Assembly (NCBI RefSeq): GCF_021310995.1
Contig: NZ_CP054150.1
Location: 2,232,001-2,296,000 of the forward strand
DNA: 64,000 bases
Direction of reading: 5' to 3'
Source: Agrobacterium vaccinii
GTDB taxonomy: Bacteria > Pseudomonadota > Alphaproteobacteria > Rhizobiales > Rhizobiaceae
Shown here: piece after piece, positions 17,385-26,104 of the stretch
Numbering within the stretch: position 1 is the first letter of the stretch
Layout of the letters: each line of letters begins with the position of its first letter
The notes under the pieces: model-generated
The model's input: the letters and a program-made list of their open reading frames with translations, nothing else
The model's database searches: none
What the model was told of the DNA's origin: nothing
Translations under genes and position numbers: made by a program

Positions 17385-17744
17385 GTAACCCCCGGTCGAT
17401 GAATCTCTTTGTTACCAAGGAGTATAATTTTATGGTTAACAAACCTCTAATCCGCAGCATGCGACGATTAACGAAAGATCGCTTCGAGACGCGAATTGCA
17501 TGCCTACTGGCGGCGTGTAAGTGGTGAAAACTTGTGCAGTCTTTAGGTTGCAATGGTCCAAACACACCTCTTCAGACAGTTTGCGGGACGCAACCTTTTG
17601 GCCCGCTGCCGCATTTTAACGCAACAAGGACCAAAACTGCTTATTTTATGTGTGTTTAGCGTCCGGGGACCGATCTAAAAAATCTGACTTGAGACGACGC
17701 ATGGTTCTTGCATTGCGCTCGTCCTTGTAATCAAATGGACAAAA
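17385..17744. promoter_or_regulatory. Divergent intergenic region, L,D-transpeptidase / ATP-grasp operon
   Basis: This 360-bp, A/T-richer stretch separates divergent genes and must hold both promoters. It contains one very short open frame with a good ribosome-binding site (listed separately). I see no clear repeat or RNA gene in it. Confidence 0.5.
17432..17527 (+). CDS. Possible 31-residue small protein
   Basis: An ATG at 17432 is preceded by AAGGAG with nine bases of spacing, an unusually good ribosome-binding site for a chance frame. The frame encodes 31 residues, basic in the middle (SMRRLTKDRFETR) with a short hydrophobic end (IACLLAACKW). I do not recognise it. It could be a leader peptide, a small protein or chance. 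It ends 218 bp before the ATP-grasp gene. Confidence 0.3.
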   Translation: MVNKPLIRSMRRLTKDRFETRIACLLAACKW

Positions 17745-19169
17745 ATGGGGAACCTAAAGTTGGCATTTGACGAAATGATAAATGCGGACTCATCGCCGCG
17801 AAGCCCATACGAAAAGTATAATGATTGGTACAGCCGGCAGGACAGATCGCACCTGATCCAGAAATCCCGGGATGCCGAAAACATATTTCGAAAGACCGGC
17901 ATTACATTCGCCGTTTATGGGCATGCCGACAGCGCTGAAAAGCTCATCCCCTTCGACATCATTCCCCGCATCATCTCCGGTCGTGAATGGCGCAAGCTGG
18001 CGCAGGGTATCGAACAGCGCGTGCTGGCGCTCAACGCCTTTCTGGACGACATCTACCACAAGCAGGAAATCATTCGCGCCGGACGCATCCCCCGCGAACT
18101 GATCGAGCGCAATGAGGCGTTTCTGCCTGAAATGATCGGCTTCAAGCCGCCGGGCGGCGTTTACACGCACATTGTCGGCACGGATATCGTGCGCACTGGC
18201 GAAGACCAGTTCTACGTTCTGGAAGACAATGCCCGCACGCCTTCCGGTGTCAGCTACATGCTGGAAAACCGCGAAACCATGATGCAGATGTTCCCGGAAC
18301 TGTTCCACGAGAACAAAGTGCAGCGCGTCGAAGATTATCCCTATCAGCTGCGTCAATCGCTGGCATCGCTGGCACCTCCGGGCTGCAAGGGCAAGCCGCG
18401 CGTCGCCGTGCTGACCCCTGGCATTTTCAACTCGGCCTATTACGAGCACTCCTATCTGGCAGACATGATGGGTGTGGAGCTCGTCGAAGGATCTGACCTG
18501 CGCGTCATGGATGGCAAGGTCAAGATGCGCACGACTCGGGGCTATGAGGCCATCGACGTGCTCTACCGTCGTGTTGACGACGATTTCCTCGACCCCCTCA
18601 CCTTCCGCCCGGATTCGGCGCTGGGTGTTCCTGGCATCATGGATGTGTACCGTGCAGGCAACATCACCATCGCCAATGCACCGGGCACGGGAATTTCAGA
18701 CGATAAGGCCATTTATTCCTATATGCCTGAGATCGTCGAGTTCTATACGGGCCGCAAACCCCTGCTGGAAAACGTGCCGACATGGCGCTGCTCCGAGCCG
18801 GACAGCCTGAAATACGTTCTCGACAATCTGGCCGATCTGGTCGTCAAGGAAGTTCACGGCTCGGGCGGCTATGGCATGCTCGTCGGCCCAACGGCGTCCA
18901 AGAGAGAACGCGCCCTGTTTGCCGACAAACTGCGTGCGCGCCCCTCGAACTACATCGCACAGCCCACACTTTCGCTTTCCACAGTGCCTATCATGGTGAA
19001 AAACGGCATCGCGCCACGCCACGTCGATCTTCGTCCCTATGTTCTCGTCTCGGACAAGGTGAAAATCATACCTGGCGGGCTGACACGCGTTGCCCTCAAG
19101 CAGGGATCACTGGTCGTGAATTCCAGCCAGGGCGGCGGCACCAAAGATACGTGGGTACTGGAGGACTAA
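17745..19169 (+). CDS. Circularly permuted ATP-grasp protein (DUF404/DUF407)
   Basis: The 474-residue protein belongs to the circularly permuted ATP-grasp type 2 family. Recognisable segments are AFDEM at the start, EAFLPEMIGFKPPGGVYTHIVGTD, FYVLEDNARTPSGVSYMLENR, DVLYRRVDDDFLDPL, KEVHGSGGYGMLVGP (the ATP-grasp lysine/glycine region) and RHVDLRPYVL near the C terminus (quoted in part). ATP-grasp enzymes join carboxylates to amines through acyl phosphates. With the alpha-E and transglutaminase-like genes that follow it forms a widespread three-gene unit that comparative genomics predicts to make or modify peptides. The reaction is not established. The gap to the next gene is 3 bp. Confidence 0.88.
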   Translation: MGNLKLAFDEMINADSSPRSPYEKYNDWYSRQDRSHLIQKSRDAENIFRKTGITFAVYGHADSAEKLIPFDIIPRIISGREWRKLAQGIEQRVLALNAFLDDIYHKQEIIRAGRIPRELIERNEAFLPEMIGFKPPGGVYTHIVGTDIVRTGEDQFYVLEDNARTPSGVSYMLENRETMMQMFPELFHENKVQRVEDYPYQLRQSLASLAPPGCKGKPRVAVLTPGIFNSAYYEHSYLADMMGVELVEGSDLRVMDGKVKMRTTRGYEAIDVLYRRVDDDFLDPLTFRPDSALGVPGIMDVYRAGNITIANAPGTGISDDKAIYSYMPEIVEFYTGRKPLLENVPTWRCSEPDSLKYVLDNLADLVVKEVHGSGGYGMLVGPTASKRERALFADKLRARPSNYIAQPTLSLSTVPIMVKNGIAPRHVDLRPYVLVSDKVKIIPGGLTRVALKQGSLVVNSSQGGGTKDTWVLED

Positions 19170-19172
19170 GCC

Positions 19173-20114
19173 ATGCTGGGAAGAACGGCGAACGGACTCT
19201 ACTGGATGTTCCGCTATATCGAGCGCGCGGAAAACATTGCCCGACTGGTGGATGCAGGCATGCGCGTGTCGCTGACCCGCAGCGGCAGTGCCGACGAAGA
19301 CTGGGACGGCGTGCTGCAAAGTGCTGGCGCACGCGAGGAATTTCTCCAGACCCATGAAAAGGTGACCTCGGTCGATGCCATCGATTACATGCTGCGCGAC
19401 AAGGCCAACCCCTCCAGCGTCATGTCCTGCATCGAATTCGGCCGCAACAATGCACGCATGGTGCGCACCGCACTGACACGTGAAACATGGGAAGCGACCA
19501 ACGAATTCTGGATTGAACTCAAGAATCTTCTTGGTCGCAAAGTAAAAGCCGCGGAATTACCTCAAGTCATCGATGTTATTAAACATCGGGCAGGACTTGT
19601 GCGCGGCGCCTTCCACGGCTCGATGCTGCGCAACGATCTCTACAACTTCTCGCGCATCGGCACCTTCATCGAACGCGCCGACAACACAGCGCGAATTCTC
19701 GATGTGAAATACTATGTCCTGCTGCCCGCTGCGGCCCAAGTCGGATCATCGCTGGACAATGCCCAATGGGAGTCGATCCTGCGCTCCGTTTCGGCCCACC
19801 GCTCCTATGGTTGGGTCTATGACGCAGAGTATAAACCGGCCAATATTGCAGACTTTCTGATTTTAAACGGAAGGATGCCAAGATCACTGGCCTACTGTTA
19901 CGAAAAGATCGTCAGTAACCTTGGCCATCTCGCCGAAGACTACAGCGAGAAACATAAAGCCCACGATACCGCAGCAGCTATTCTGGCGACCTTGCAGAAA
20001 ACGACGATAAATAGGGTGATGGATCAGGGATTGCACGAGTTTCTCGAGCTGTTCGTCAACAAGAACGCCCAACTGGGGCAGGAAATCACGGATGGCTACC
20101 GCTTCTATCAGTAA
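19173..20114 (+). CDS. Alpha-E domain protein (DUF403)
   Basis: The 313-residue protein is an all-alpha 'alpha-E' family member, with the typical start MLGRTANGLYWMFRYIERAEN and the pairs FIERADNTARILDVKYY and PRSLAYCYEKIVSNL (quoted in part). The alpha-E domain is rich in conserved Glu/Arg and is found almost only beside circularly permuted ATP-grasp and transglutaminase-like genes. It is predicted to be a partner of the ligase. It follows the ATP-grasp gene by 3 bp and precedes the transglutaminase-like gene by 24 bp, so the three are one operon. Confidence 0.9.
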   Translation: MLGRTANGLYWMFRYIERAENIARLVDAGMRVSLTRSGSADEDWDGVLQSAGAREEFLQTHEKVTSVDAIDYMLRDKANPSSVMSCIEFGRNNARMVRTALTRETWEATNEFWIELKNLLGRKVKAAELPQVIDVIKHRAGLVRGAFHGSMLRNDLYNFSRIGTFIERADNTARILDVKYYVLLPAAAQVGSSLDNAQWESILRSVSAHRSYGWVYDAEYKPANIADFLILNGRMPRSLAYCYEKIVSNLGHLAEDYSEKHKAHDTAAAILATLQKTTINRVMDQGLHEFLELFVNKNAQLGQEITDGYRFYQ

Positions 20115-20138
20115 GCGGACGTGAGACGGGGATACGAC

Positions 20139-20960
20139 ATGCGCCTGAAGATCAATCACACGACCGAATATCTCTATGACGAGCCGGTCCCCTATTCCCT
20201 GCAACGCCTGCGGTTGACGCCTGCAAGCGGGCCGACGCAGACCGTGAAGGAATGGGAAGTCACCGTCGATGGCGCAACGCTGGAAGTGCGCTACGACGAC
20301 CACTTCGGCAATCGCGTCGAACTGGTGGAAACCGAGGGCCCGCGCAGCGCCGTCAAAGTCGTTGCCCGTGGCGAAGTCGAGACCATCGACAAGGCTGGCG
20401 TCTTCGGCGCCCATGTCGGCAACGCGCCGCTGTGGTTGTTCATGCGCGAGACGCCGCTGACCAAGCCCGGCAAGCTCATCCGTGAACTCGTTCGCCAGTC
20501 TACCGGCGACACGCCGTTGGAGAGACTGCACGAGTTGATGGCACTGGTTCATCTCGAGGTCGAATACGAAACCGGTTCGACAGGCACGGAAACGACGGCG
20601 GAGCAGGCTTTGGAAGCGGGCAAAGGCGTCTGTCAGGACCACACCCACATCTTCATTTCCGCCGCCCGCCATATGGGCATGCCCGCCCGTTACGTCTCCG
20701 GCTATCTGATGATGGAAGACGTCGCAGAACAGATCGCCACCCACGCCTGGGCCGAAGCCCACGTTCCCGGTCTCGGCTGGGTGGGGTTCGATGCCGCCAA
20801 CAAGCTCTGCCCTGACGAGCGTTACGTCCGCATCGCCAGCGGTCTCTCCTATCGCGACTGCGCGCCGGTTTCCGGCATGCGCGTTGGCCTTTCCGATGAA
20901 AGCCTGACGGTATCAGTCACCGTCCAACACGCCCAAAGCCAAAGTCAGTCACAAAGCTGA
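20139..20960 (+). CDS. Transglutaminase-like cysteine peptidase family protein
   Basis: The 273-residue protein has the N-terminal beta domain of bacterial transglutaminase-like proteins (INHTTEYLYDEPV) and the catalytic triad: Cys in GKGVCQDHTHIF, His in HAWAEAHVPGLGW and Asp in GFDAANK. Members usually act as peptidases or amidases on peptide bonds rather than as cross-linkers. I chose the ATG at 20139; a GTG 18 bases upstream is possible. It ends with a short Gln/Ser-rich tail. It is the third gene of the ATP-grasp/alpha-E unit and is followed by a strong terminator. Confidence 0.88.
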   Translation: MRLKINHTTEYLYDEPVPYSLQRLRLTPASGPTQTVKEWEVTVDGATLEVRYDDHFGNRVELVETEGPRSAVKVVARGEVETIDKAGVFGAHVGNAPLWLFMRETPLTKPGKLIRELVRQSTGDTPLERLHELMALVHLEVEYETGSTGTETTAEQALEAGKGVCQDHTHIFISAARHMGMPARYVSGYLMMEDVAEQIATHAWAEAHVPGLGWVGFDAANKLCPDERYVRIASGLSYRDCAPVSGMRVGLSDESLTVSVTVQHAQSQSQSQS

Positions 20961-20986
20961 CCATTCCCACCTGCTGACTGTCACGC

Positions 20987-21022
20987 CCGGCTCGCGATCC
21001 CGTGATCGCGAGCCGGTTTTTT
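20987..21022 (+). terminator. Rho-independent terminator of the ATP-grasp operon
   Basis: A perfect 13-bp stem, CCGGCTCGCGATC ... GATCGCGAGCCGG, with a 3-4 base loop is followed by TTTTTTAT. It lies 27 bp past the transglutaminase-like gene. It separates the three-gene operon from the repeat-protein gene. Confidence 0.92.
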
Positions 21023-21794
21023 ATATCTCCACCGTTCTTCGAACGATCCAGAGTTTCACGCGCCTTTACTGCCTACATCACCAGATTATGCTTTTATTTT
21101 GGATTTTTACTGGTCCATAATTCAAGAATGGCCTCGTTAGAATCCTACTTTTCTTGAAAACCACAACTTGAAATACTTTTTATCTCTTGGAGTCCTGCGA
21201 AAACCAGCCAAACCCAAAAAAAGTCACCATCTGGGCGTTAGAGACTGTTTTTTATTTTGCGTGCAAATACAACACGCAAATACTATTAGAATGACCTGCA
21301 CATGATTCGGAAATCCATCATTATGGCTCAGCTTATTTCGCACTTTAAGAATATGAGAGTAGTTTAGACTCTGTGTTAACTTTGGTAACACATGGGTCTG
21401 CCCGTCGTGTTAACCAATAATTCACACTTGGCGTACAATAGTGACGCTGTTCATGTGAGGTGTCCGTGATCGCACGATCTTGAGTGCGACGCGCGCACCG
21501 AAAGCTTCTGTCAAATGGGCTCTAGTGAACGATGGCGTAGGGACCAGACTCTCGAAGAGAGTTCTGCACGCATGATGCCCCCCGATGCGCCGGCTCTACA
21601 CGAGCCATGTTCTGCTTAACATGCTGTTGTCCACAAGGACGCTCACTCGATCGACGCTACCGTCGAGCGCTTGAGACACCTTATCAATTCGCGCCTTGCG
21701 CATCCGGGGGACCGGATCAGCCCTCGTGGTTGCGCGGCAGAGAATTGATACGGCGAATGGCGCTTTGGTCAGTTATCAACGGGGGCACGTGTCC
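21023..21794. promoter_or_regulatory. Long A/T-rich leader region of the repeat-protein gene
   Basis: About 770 bases without a gene, clearly richer in A and T than the surroundings for its first 420 bases. A possible sigma-70-like promoter is TTAACC at 21410-21415 with TACAAT at 21434-21439, 18 bases apart; this is a weak visual match. Short direct and inverted copies of GTGTTAAC/GGTAACAC lie around 21372-21417. The last 300 bases up to the ATG would form a long transcribed leader. Only chance short frames are present. Confidence 0.45.
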
Positions 21795-24700
21795 ATGACT
21801 TCGATTATTTCTTCCCTTTCTGTCAAACAGATTGCCAATCTTTCAACCACCACTATGGCCAGCCTGAAAACCTCTGACGTTGCTGCCCTGAGCGCAACCC
21901 AGACTGCTGCGCTATCTTCCAAGCAGATTGCAGCACTAGACGCTGGCACGATATCCTCATTCAAGACAGACGCGATCGCTGCCATCTCGGCAAAGGCCAT
22001 CGTCGGTTTGACCGTTGATCAGCTTCAGGCGGTCGCCACGAACCAAGTGTCGGTTCTGTCCGCAAGCCAGATCGTTGCAATGTATTCCAGCCAGTTGGCA
22101 GCCCTCACGACCGGTGGCATCGAAGCATTGACCTCGACACAGGTTGGTTCTCTGACAGCCGCTCAGCTTGGAACACTCGACGCTGGCGAACTCAACTCCT
22201 TCACGACGAATGAAATTGCTGCTCTTAACGTCAAGTCCCTTGCTGGCCTGACAACGGATGCGATCTCTGGTCTTACCACCAACAAGGTGGCAGTCCTCAG
22301 CACGCCTCAGGTTGCAGCACTGACAGACAAGCAACTGGCATCGATCTCTTCCGCACAGCTTGCTGCTTTCGGAACGGGTCAGATCGCTGCACTGACTGCA
22401 AAGCAGATCGTTTCCATTTCGACCGACGCCATCGTCGGACTGACAAGCAATCAGACAGCCGTGCTCAGCGCAACTCAGCTGGCAGCTATCACAACCGCAC
22501 AGTTGGAAGCCTTTACCACAGCCAACATCGCAGCATTGACCTCGACACAGGTCGGCTCCCTGACAGCCGGTCAGCTCGGAACACTCGACGCTGGAGAACT
22601 CAACTCCTTCACGACGGATGAAATTGCGGCCCTCAGCGTCAAGTCGCTTGCCGGTGTAACAACGGACACGATGGCTGCTCTTGCAACCAACAAGATCGCT
22701 GCTCTCACCAACCCTCAGATCGCAACACTGACAGATAAGCAACTGGCATCGATCTCATCCGCTCAGCTTGCTGCTTTCGGAACGAGCCAGGTTGCTGCAC
22801 TGACTGCAAAGCAGATCGTTTCCATTTCGACCGACGCCATCGTTGGACTGACAAGCAATCAAACAGCGGCACTCAGCGCAGCTCAGCTGGCAGCTATCAC
22901 AACCGCACAGTTGGAAGCCTTCACCACAGCCAACATCGCAGCATTGACCTCGACACAGGTTGGTTCTCTGACAGCCGCTCAAATCGGAACGCTCGACGGT
23001 GGCGAACTCAACTCCTTCACGACCGATGAAATTGCTGCCCTCAGCGTCAAGTCTCTTGCCGGTGTAACAACAGACACGATGGCCGCTCTTGCAACCGACA
23101 AGATCGCTGCTCTCACCAACCCTCAGATCGCAACACTGACAGACAAGCAACTGGCATCGATCTCCTCCGCACAGCTTGCTGCTTTCGGAACGGGTCAGAT
23201 CGCTGCACTGACTGCAAAGCAGATCGTTTCCGTGTCGACCGACGCCATCGTCGGACTGACAAGCAATCAGACAGCAGCGCTCAGCGCAGCTCAGCTGGCA
23301 GCTATCACAACCGCACAGTTGGAAGCCTTCACCACAGCCAACATCGCAGCGCTGACCTCGACACAGGTCGGCTCCCTGACAGCCGGTCAGCTCGGAACAC
23401 TCGACGCTGGAGAACTCAACTCCTTCACGACCGATGAAATTGCTGCCCTTAACGTCAAGTCCCTTGTAGGCCTGACGACGGACACGATGGCTGCTATTGC
23501 AACCAACAAGATCGCCGCCCTCACCGCCCCTCAGGTCGCAACACTGACAACCAAACAAATCTCATCCATCACCTCGGGTCAGCTTGCTGCGCTTACAACA
23601 ACACAGATCACTGCACTGACAGACAAGCAGGTTGCAGCTCTTAATTCAGAGATGTTGTCAGGCCTGAAAAGCGAGCAGGTGCAAGCCCTGAGCAACAAGC
23701 AACTCGTTGCGCTCACAACTGCACAGTTGGCAGCCTTCACGACTGGTAGCATCGAAGCATTGACCTCGACACAGGTCGGTTCTCTGACTGCCGCTCAAAT
23801 CGGAACACTCGACGCTGGAGAACTCAACTCCTTCACGACGGATGAAATTGCTGCTCTTAACGTTAAGTCCCTCGCTGGCCTGACAACGGATGCGATCTCT
23901 GGTCTTACCACCAACAAGATTGCCGCCCTCAGCGCTCCTCAGGTTGCAACACTCACAGACAAGCAATTGGCATCGATCTCTTCTGCACAGCTTGCTGCTT
24001 TCGGAACGGGTCAGATCGCTGCACTGACTGCAAAGCAGATCGTTTCCGTGTCAACCGACGCCATCGTCGGACTGACAAGCAATCAGACAGCAGCGCTCAG
24101 CGCAGCTCAGCTGGCAGCGATCACAACCGCACAGTTTGAAGCTTTCACCACAGCCAACATCGCAGCGCTGACCTCGACACAGGTCGGCTCCCTGACAGCC
24201 GGTCAGCTTGGAACACTCGACGCTGGCGAACTCAACTCCTTCACGACCGATGAAATTGCTGCTCTTAACGTCAAGTCCCTTGTTGGCCTGACAACAGACA
24301 CGCTGGCTGCTCTTGCAACCAACAAGATCGTTGCTCTCACCGCCCCTCAGGTCGCAACACTGACAACCAACCAAGTTGCATCCATCACCTCGGGTCAGCT
24401 TGCTGCACTTACAACAGCGCAGATCACTGCACTGACAGACAAGCAGGTTGCAGCTCTTAATTCAGAGATGTTGTCAGGCCTGAAAAGCGACCAAGTGCAA
24501 GCCCTGAGCAACAAGCAACTCGTTGCGCTCACAACTGCACAGTTGGCAGCCTTCACGACTGGTAGCATCGAAGCATTGACCTCAACGCAGGTCGGTTCTC
24601 TGACAGCCGCTCAAATCGGAACACTCGACGCTGGCGAACTCAACTCCTTCACGACCGATGAAATTGCTGCTCTTAACGTCAAGTCCCTCGCTGGCCTGAC

Positions 24701-26042
24701 AACGGAAACACTGGCTGCTCTTGCAACCAACAAGATCGCCGCCCTCAGCGCTCCTCAGATCGCAACACTGACGGACAAGCAACTGGCATCGATCTCTTCC
24801 GCACAGCTTGCTGCTTTTGGAACGGGTCAGCTCGCTGCACTGACAGCAAAGCAGATCGTTTCCGTGTCGACCGACGCCATCGTCGGACTGACAAGCAATC
24901 AGACAGCAGCACTCAGCGCAACTCAGCTGGCGGCTATCACAACCGCACAGTTGGAAGCCTTCACCACAGCCAACATCGCAGCACTGACCTCGACACAGGT
25001 CGGCTCCCTGACTGCCGCTCAAATCGGAACACTCGACGCTGGAGAACTTAACTCCTTCACGACCGATGAAATTGCGGCCCTCAACGTCAAGTCGCTTGCT
25101 GGCCTGACAACGGAAACGCTGGCTGCTCTTGCAACCAACAAGATCGTTGCTCTCACCAACCCTCAGATTGCAACACTGACGGACAAGCAACTGGCATCGA
25201 TCTCTTCCGCTCAGCTTGCTGCTTTCGGAACGAGCCAGGTTGCTGCACTGACGGCAAAGCAGATTGTTTCCGTGTCAACCGATGCTATCGTCGGACTGAC
25301 AAGCAATCAGACAGCGGCGCTCAGCGCAACTCAGCTGGCGGCTATCACAACCGCACAGTTGGAAGCCTTCACTACAGCCAACATCGCAGCATTGACCTCG
25401 ACACAGGTCGGTTCTCTGACAGCGGCTCAAATCGGAACACTTGATGGTGGAGAACTCAACTCCTTCACGACGGATGAAATTGCGGCTCTTAACGTTAAAT
25501 CGCTTGCTGGCCTGACAACGGACACGATGGCTGCTCTTGCAACCAACAAGATCGTTGCTCTTACCAGCCCTCAGATCGCAACACTGACGGACAAGCAACT
25601 GGCATCGATCTCCTCCGCACAGCTTGCTGCTTTCGGAACGGGCCAGGTTGCTGCACTGACGGCAAAGCAGATCGTTTCACTGTCAACCGATGCTATCGTC
25701 GGGCTGACAACCACTCAGGCTGCTTCCATCAGCGCAACTCAGCTGGCGGCTCTGACAACCGCACAGCTGCAGGCCTTCACCACCGCCAACATCGCGGCGT
25801 TGACATCCACGCAGGTAGCAGTTCTGACATCTGCACAGGTCGCAACACTCGACGCTGGAGAACTCAACTCCTTCACGACCGATGAAATTGCGGCCCTCAA
25901 CGTCAAGTCGCTTGCTGGCCTGACGACTGAAGCAATCATGGGCATGGAGGACACTAGGATCGACGCAATGTCGGACACTCAAAAGCAGTCGCTCAACGAT
26001 GCACAGGTAGCAGCAATCATTGCCGCCTATGGCAACATCTAA
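21795..26042 (+). CDS. Giant octapeptide-repeat protein, 176 tandem octads
   Basis: The 1415-residue protein consists of seven N-terminal residues followed by exactly 176 eight-residue repeats with the pattern [LIF]-[TS]-x-x-Q-[ILV]-A-[ASG]. Thirteen diverged octads lead in, nine higher-order units of 17 octads (136 residues) follow, and ten octads close the protein up to the last residue. I found no Cys, His or Trp and only one Arg. There is no signal peptide, transmembrane segment, RTX motif or anchor, so location is unknown. I chose the ATG at 21795, with GGGGG nine bases upstream; a longer frame back to 21696 has no repeats. Proteins with similar LTxxQ octads in other proteobacteria carry uninformative names. 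The octad fold and role are not known to me. A strong terminator follows. Confidence 0.9.
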   Translation: MTSIISSLSVKQIANLSTTTMASLKTSDVAALSATQTAALSSKQIAALDAGTISSFKTDAIAAISAKAIVGLTVDQLQAVATNQVSVLSASQIVAMYSSQLAALTTGGIEALTSTQVGSLTAAQLGTLDAGELNSFTTNEIAALNVKSLAGLTTDAISGLTTNKVAVLSTPQVAALTDKQLASISSAQLAAFGTGQIAALTAKQIVSISTDAIVGLTSNQTAVLSATQLAAITTAQLEAFTTANIAALTSTQVGSLTAGQLGTLDAGELNSFTTDEIAALSVKSLAGVTTDTMAALATNKIAALTNPQIATLTDKQLASISSAQLAAFGTSQVAALTAKQIVSISTDAIVGLTSNQTAALSAAQLAAITTAQLEAFTTANIAALTSTQVGSLTAAQIGTLDGGELNSFTTDEIAALSVKSLAGVTTDTMAALATDKIAALTNPQIATLTDKQLASISSAQLAAFGTGQIAALTAKQIVSVSTDAIVGLTSNQTAALSAAQLAAITTAQLEAFTTANIAALTSTQVGSLTAGQLGTLDAGELNSFTTDEIAALNVKSLVGLTTDTMAAIATNKIAALTAPQVATLTTKQISSITSGQLAALTTTQITALTDKQVAALNSEMLSGLKSEQVQALSNKQLVALTTAQLAAFTTGSIEALTSTQVGSLTAAQIGTLDAGELNSFTTDEIAALNVKSLAGLTTDAISGLTTNKIAALSAPQVATLTDKQLASISSAQLAAFGTGQIAALTAKQIVSVSTDAIVGLTSNQTAALSAAQLAAITTAQFEAFTTANIAALTSTQVGSLTAGQLGTLDAGELNSFTTDEIAALNVKSLVGLTTDTLAALATNKIVALTAPQVATLTTNQVASITSGQLAALTTAQITALTDKQVAALNSEMLSGLKSDQVQALSNKQLVALTTAQLAAFTTGSIEALTSTQVGSLTAAQIGTLDAGELNSFTTDEIAALNVKSLAGLTTETLAALATNKIAALSAPQIATLTDKQLASISSAQLAAFGTGQLAALTAKQIVSVSTDAIVGLTSNQTAALSATQLAAITTAQLEAFTTANIAALTSTQVGSLTAAQIGTLDAGELNSFTTDEIAALNVKSLAGLTTETLAALATNKIVALTNPQIATLTDKQLASISSAQLAAFGTSQVAALTAKQIVSVSTDAIVGLTSNQTAALSATQLAAITTAQLEAFTTANIAALTSTQVGSLTAAQIGTLDGGELNSFTTDEIAALNVKSLAGLTTDTMAALATNKIVALTSPQIATLTDKQLASISSAQLAAFGTGQVAALTAKQIVSLSTDAIVGLTTTQAASISATQLAALTTAQLQAFTTANIAALTSTQVAVLTSAQVATLDAGELNSFTTDEIAALNVKSLAGLTTEAIMGMEDTRIDAMSDTQKQSLNDAQVAAIIAAYGNI
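22128..25799 (+). repeat. Nine tandem 408-bp repeats inside the octad-protein gene
   Basis: The DNA of the repeat gene is built from nine direct copies of exactly 408 bp (22128, 22536, 22944, 23352, 23760, 24168, 24576, 24984, 25392), and a tenth, partial copy begins at 25800. Each starts at the codons for LTSTQVGS. The second halves come in two types: type A (…TDKQLASISSAQLAAF…) and type B (…SGQLAALTTTQITALTDKQVAALNSEM…). The order is A-A-A-B-A-B-A-A-A. Copies are nearly identical in sequence, so the array should be prone to unequal recombination and to assembly error. Confidence 0.95.
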
Positions 26043-26069
26043 GACTGAATGATACCAAGCTCAAACACG

Positions 26070-26104
26070 AACGGCGCGACCTAGGTCGCGCCGTTTTCTT
26101 TTTG
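26070..26104 (+). terminator. Rho-independent terminator of the octad-protein gene
   Basis: The stem ACGGCGCGACC ... GGTCGCGCCGT, with a short CTAG-centred loop, is followed by TTTTCTTTTT. It lies about 28 bp after the stop codon. Confidence 0.92.

Noticed and set aside
22128..25799. Tandem repeats considered as a CRISPR array
   Set aside because: The unit is 408 bp, fully coding and without unique spacers.
21957..25982. Series of Cys-rich open frames on the minus strand
   Set aside because: They are the antisense of the octad repeats; their own repetition and Cys content follow from the plus-strand codons for Thr and Ala.
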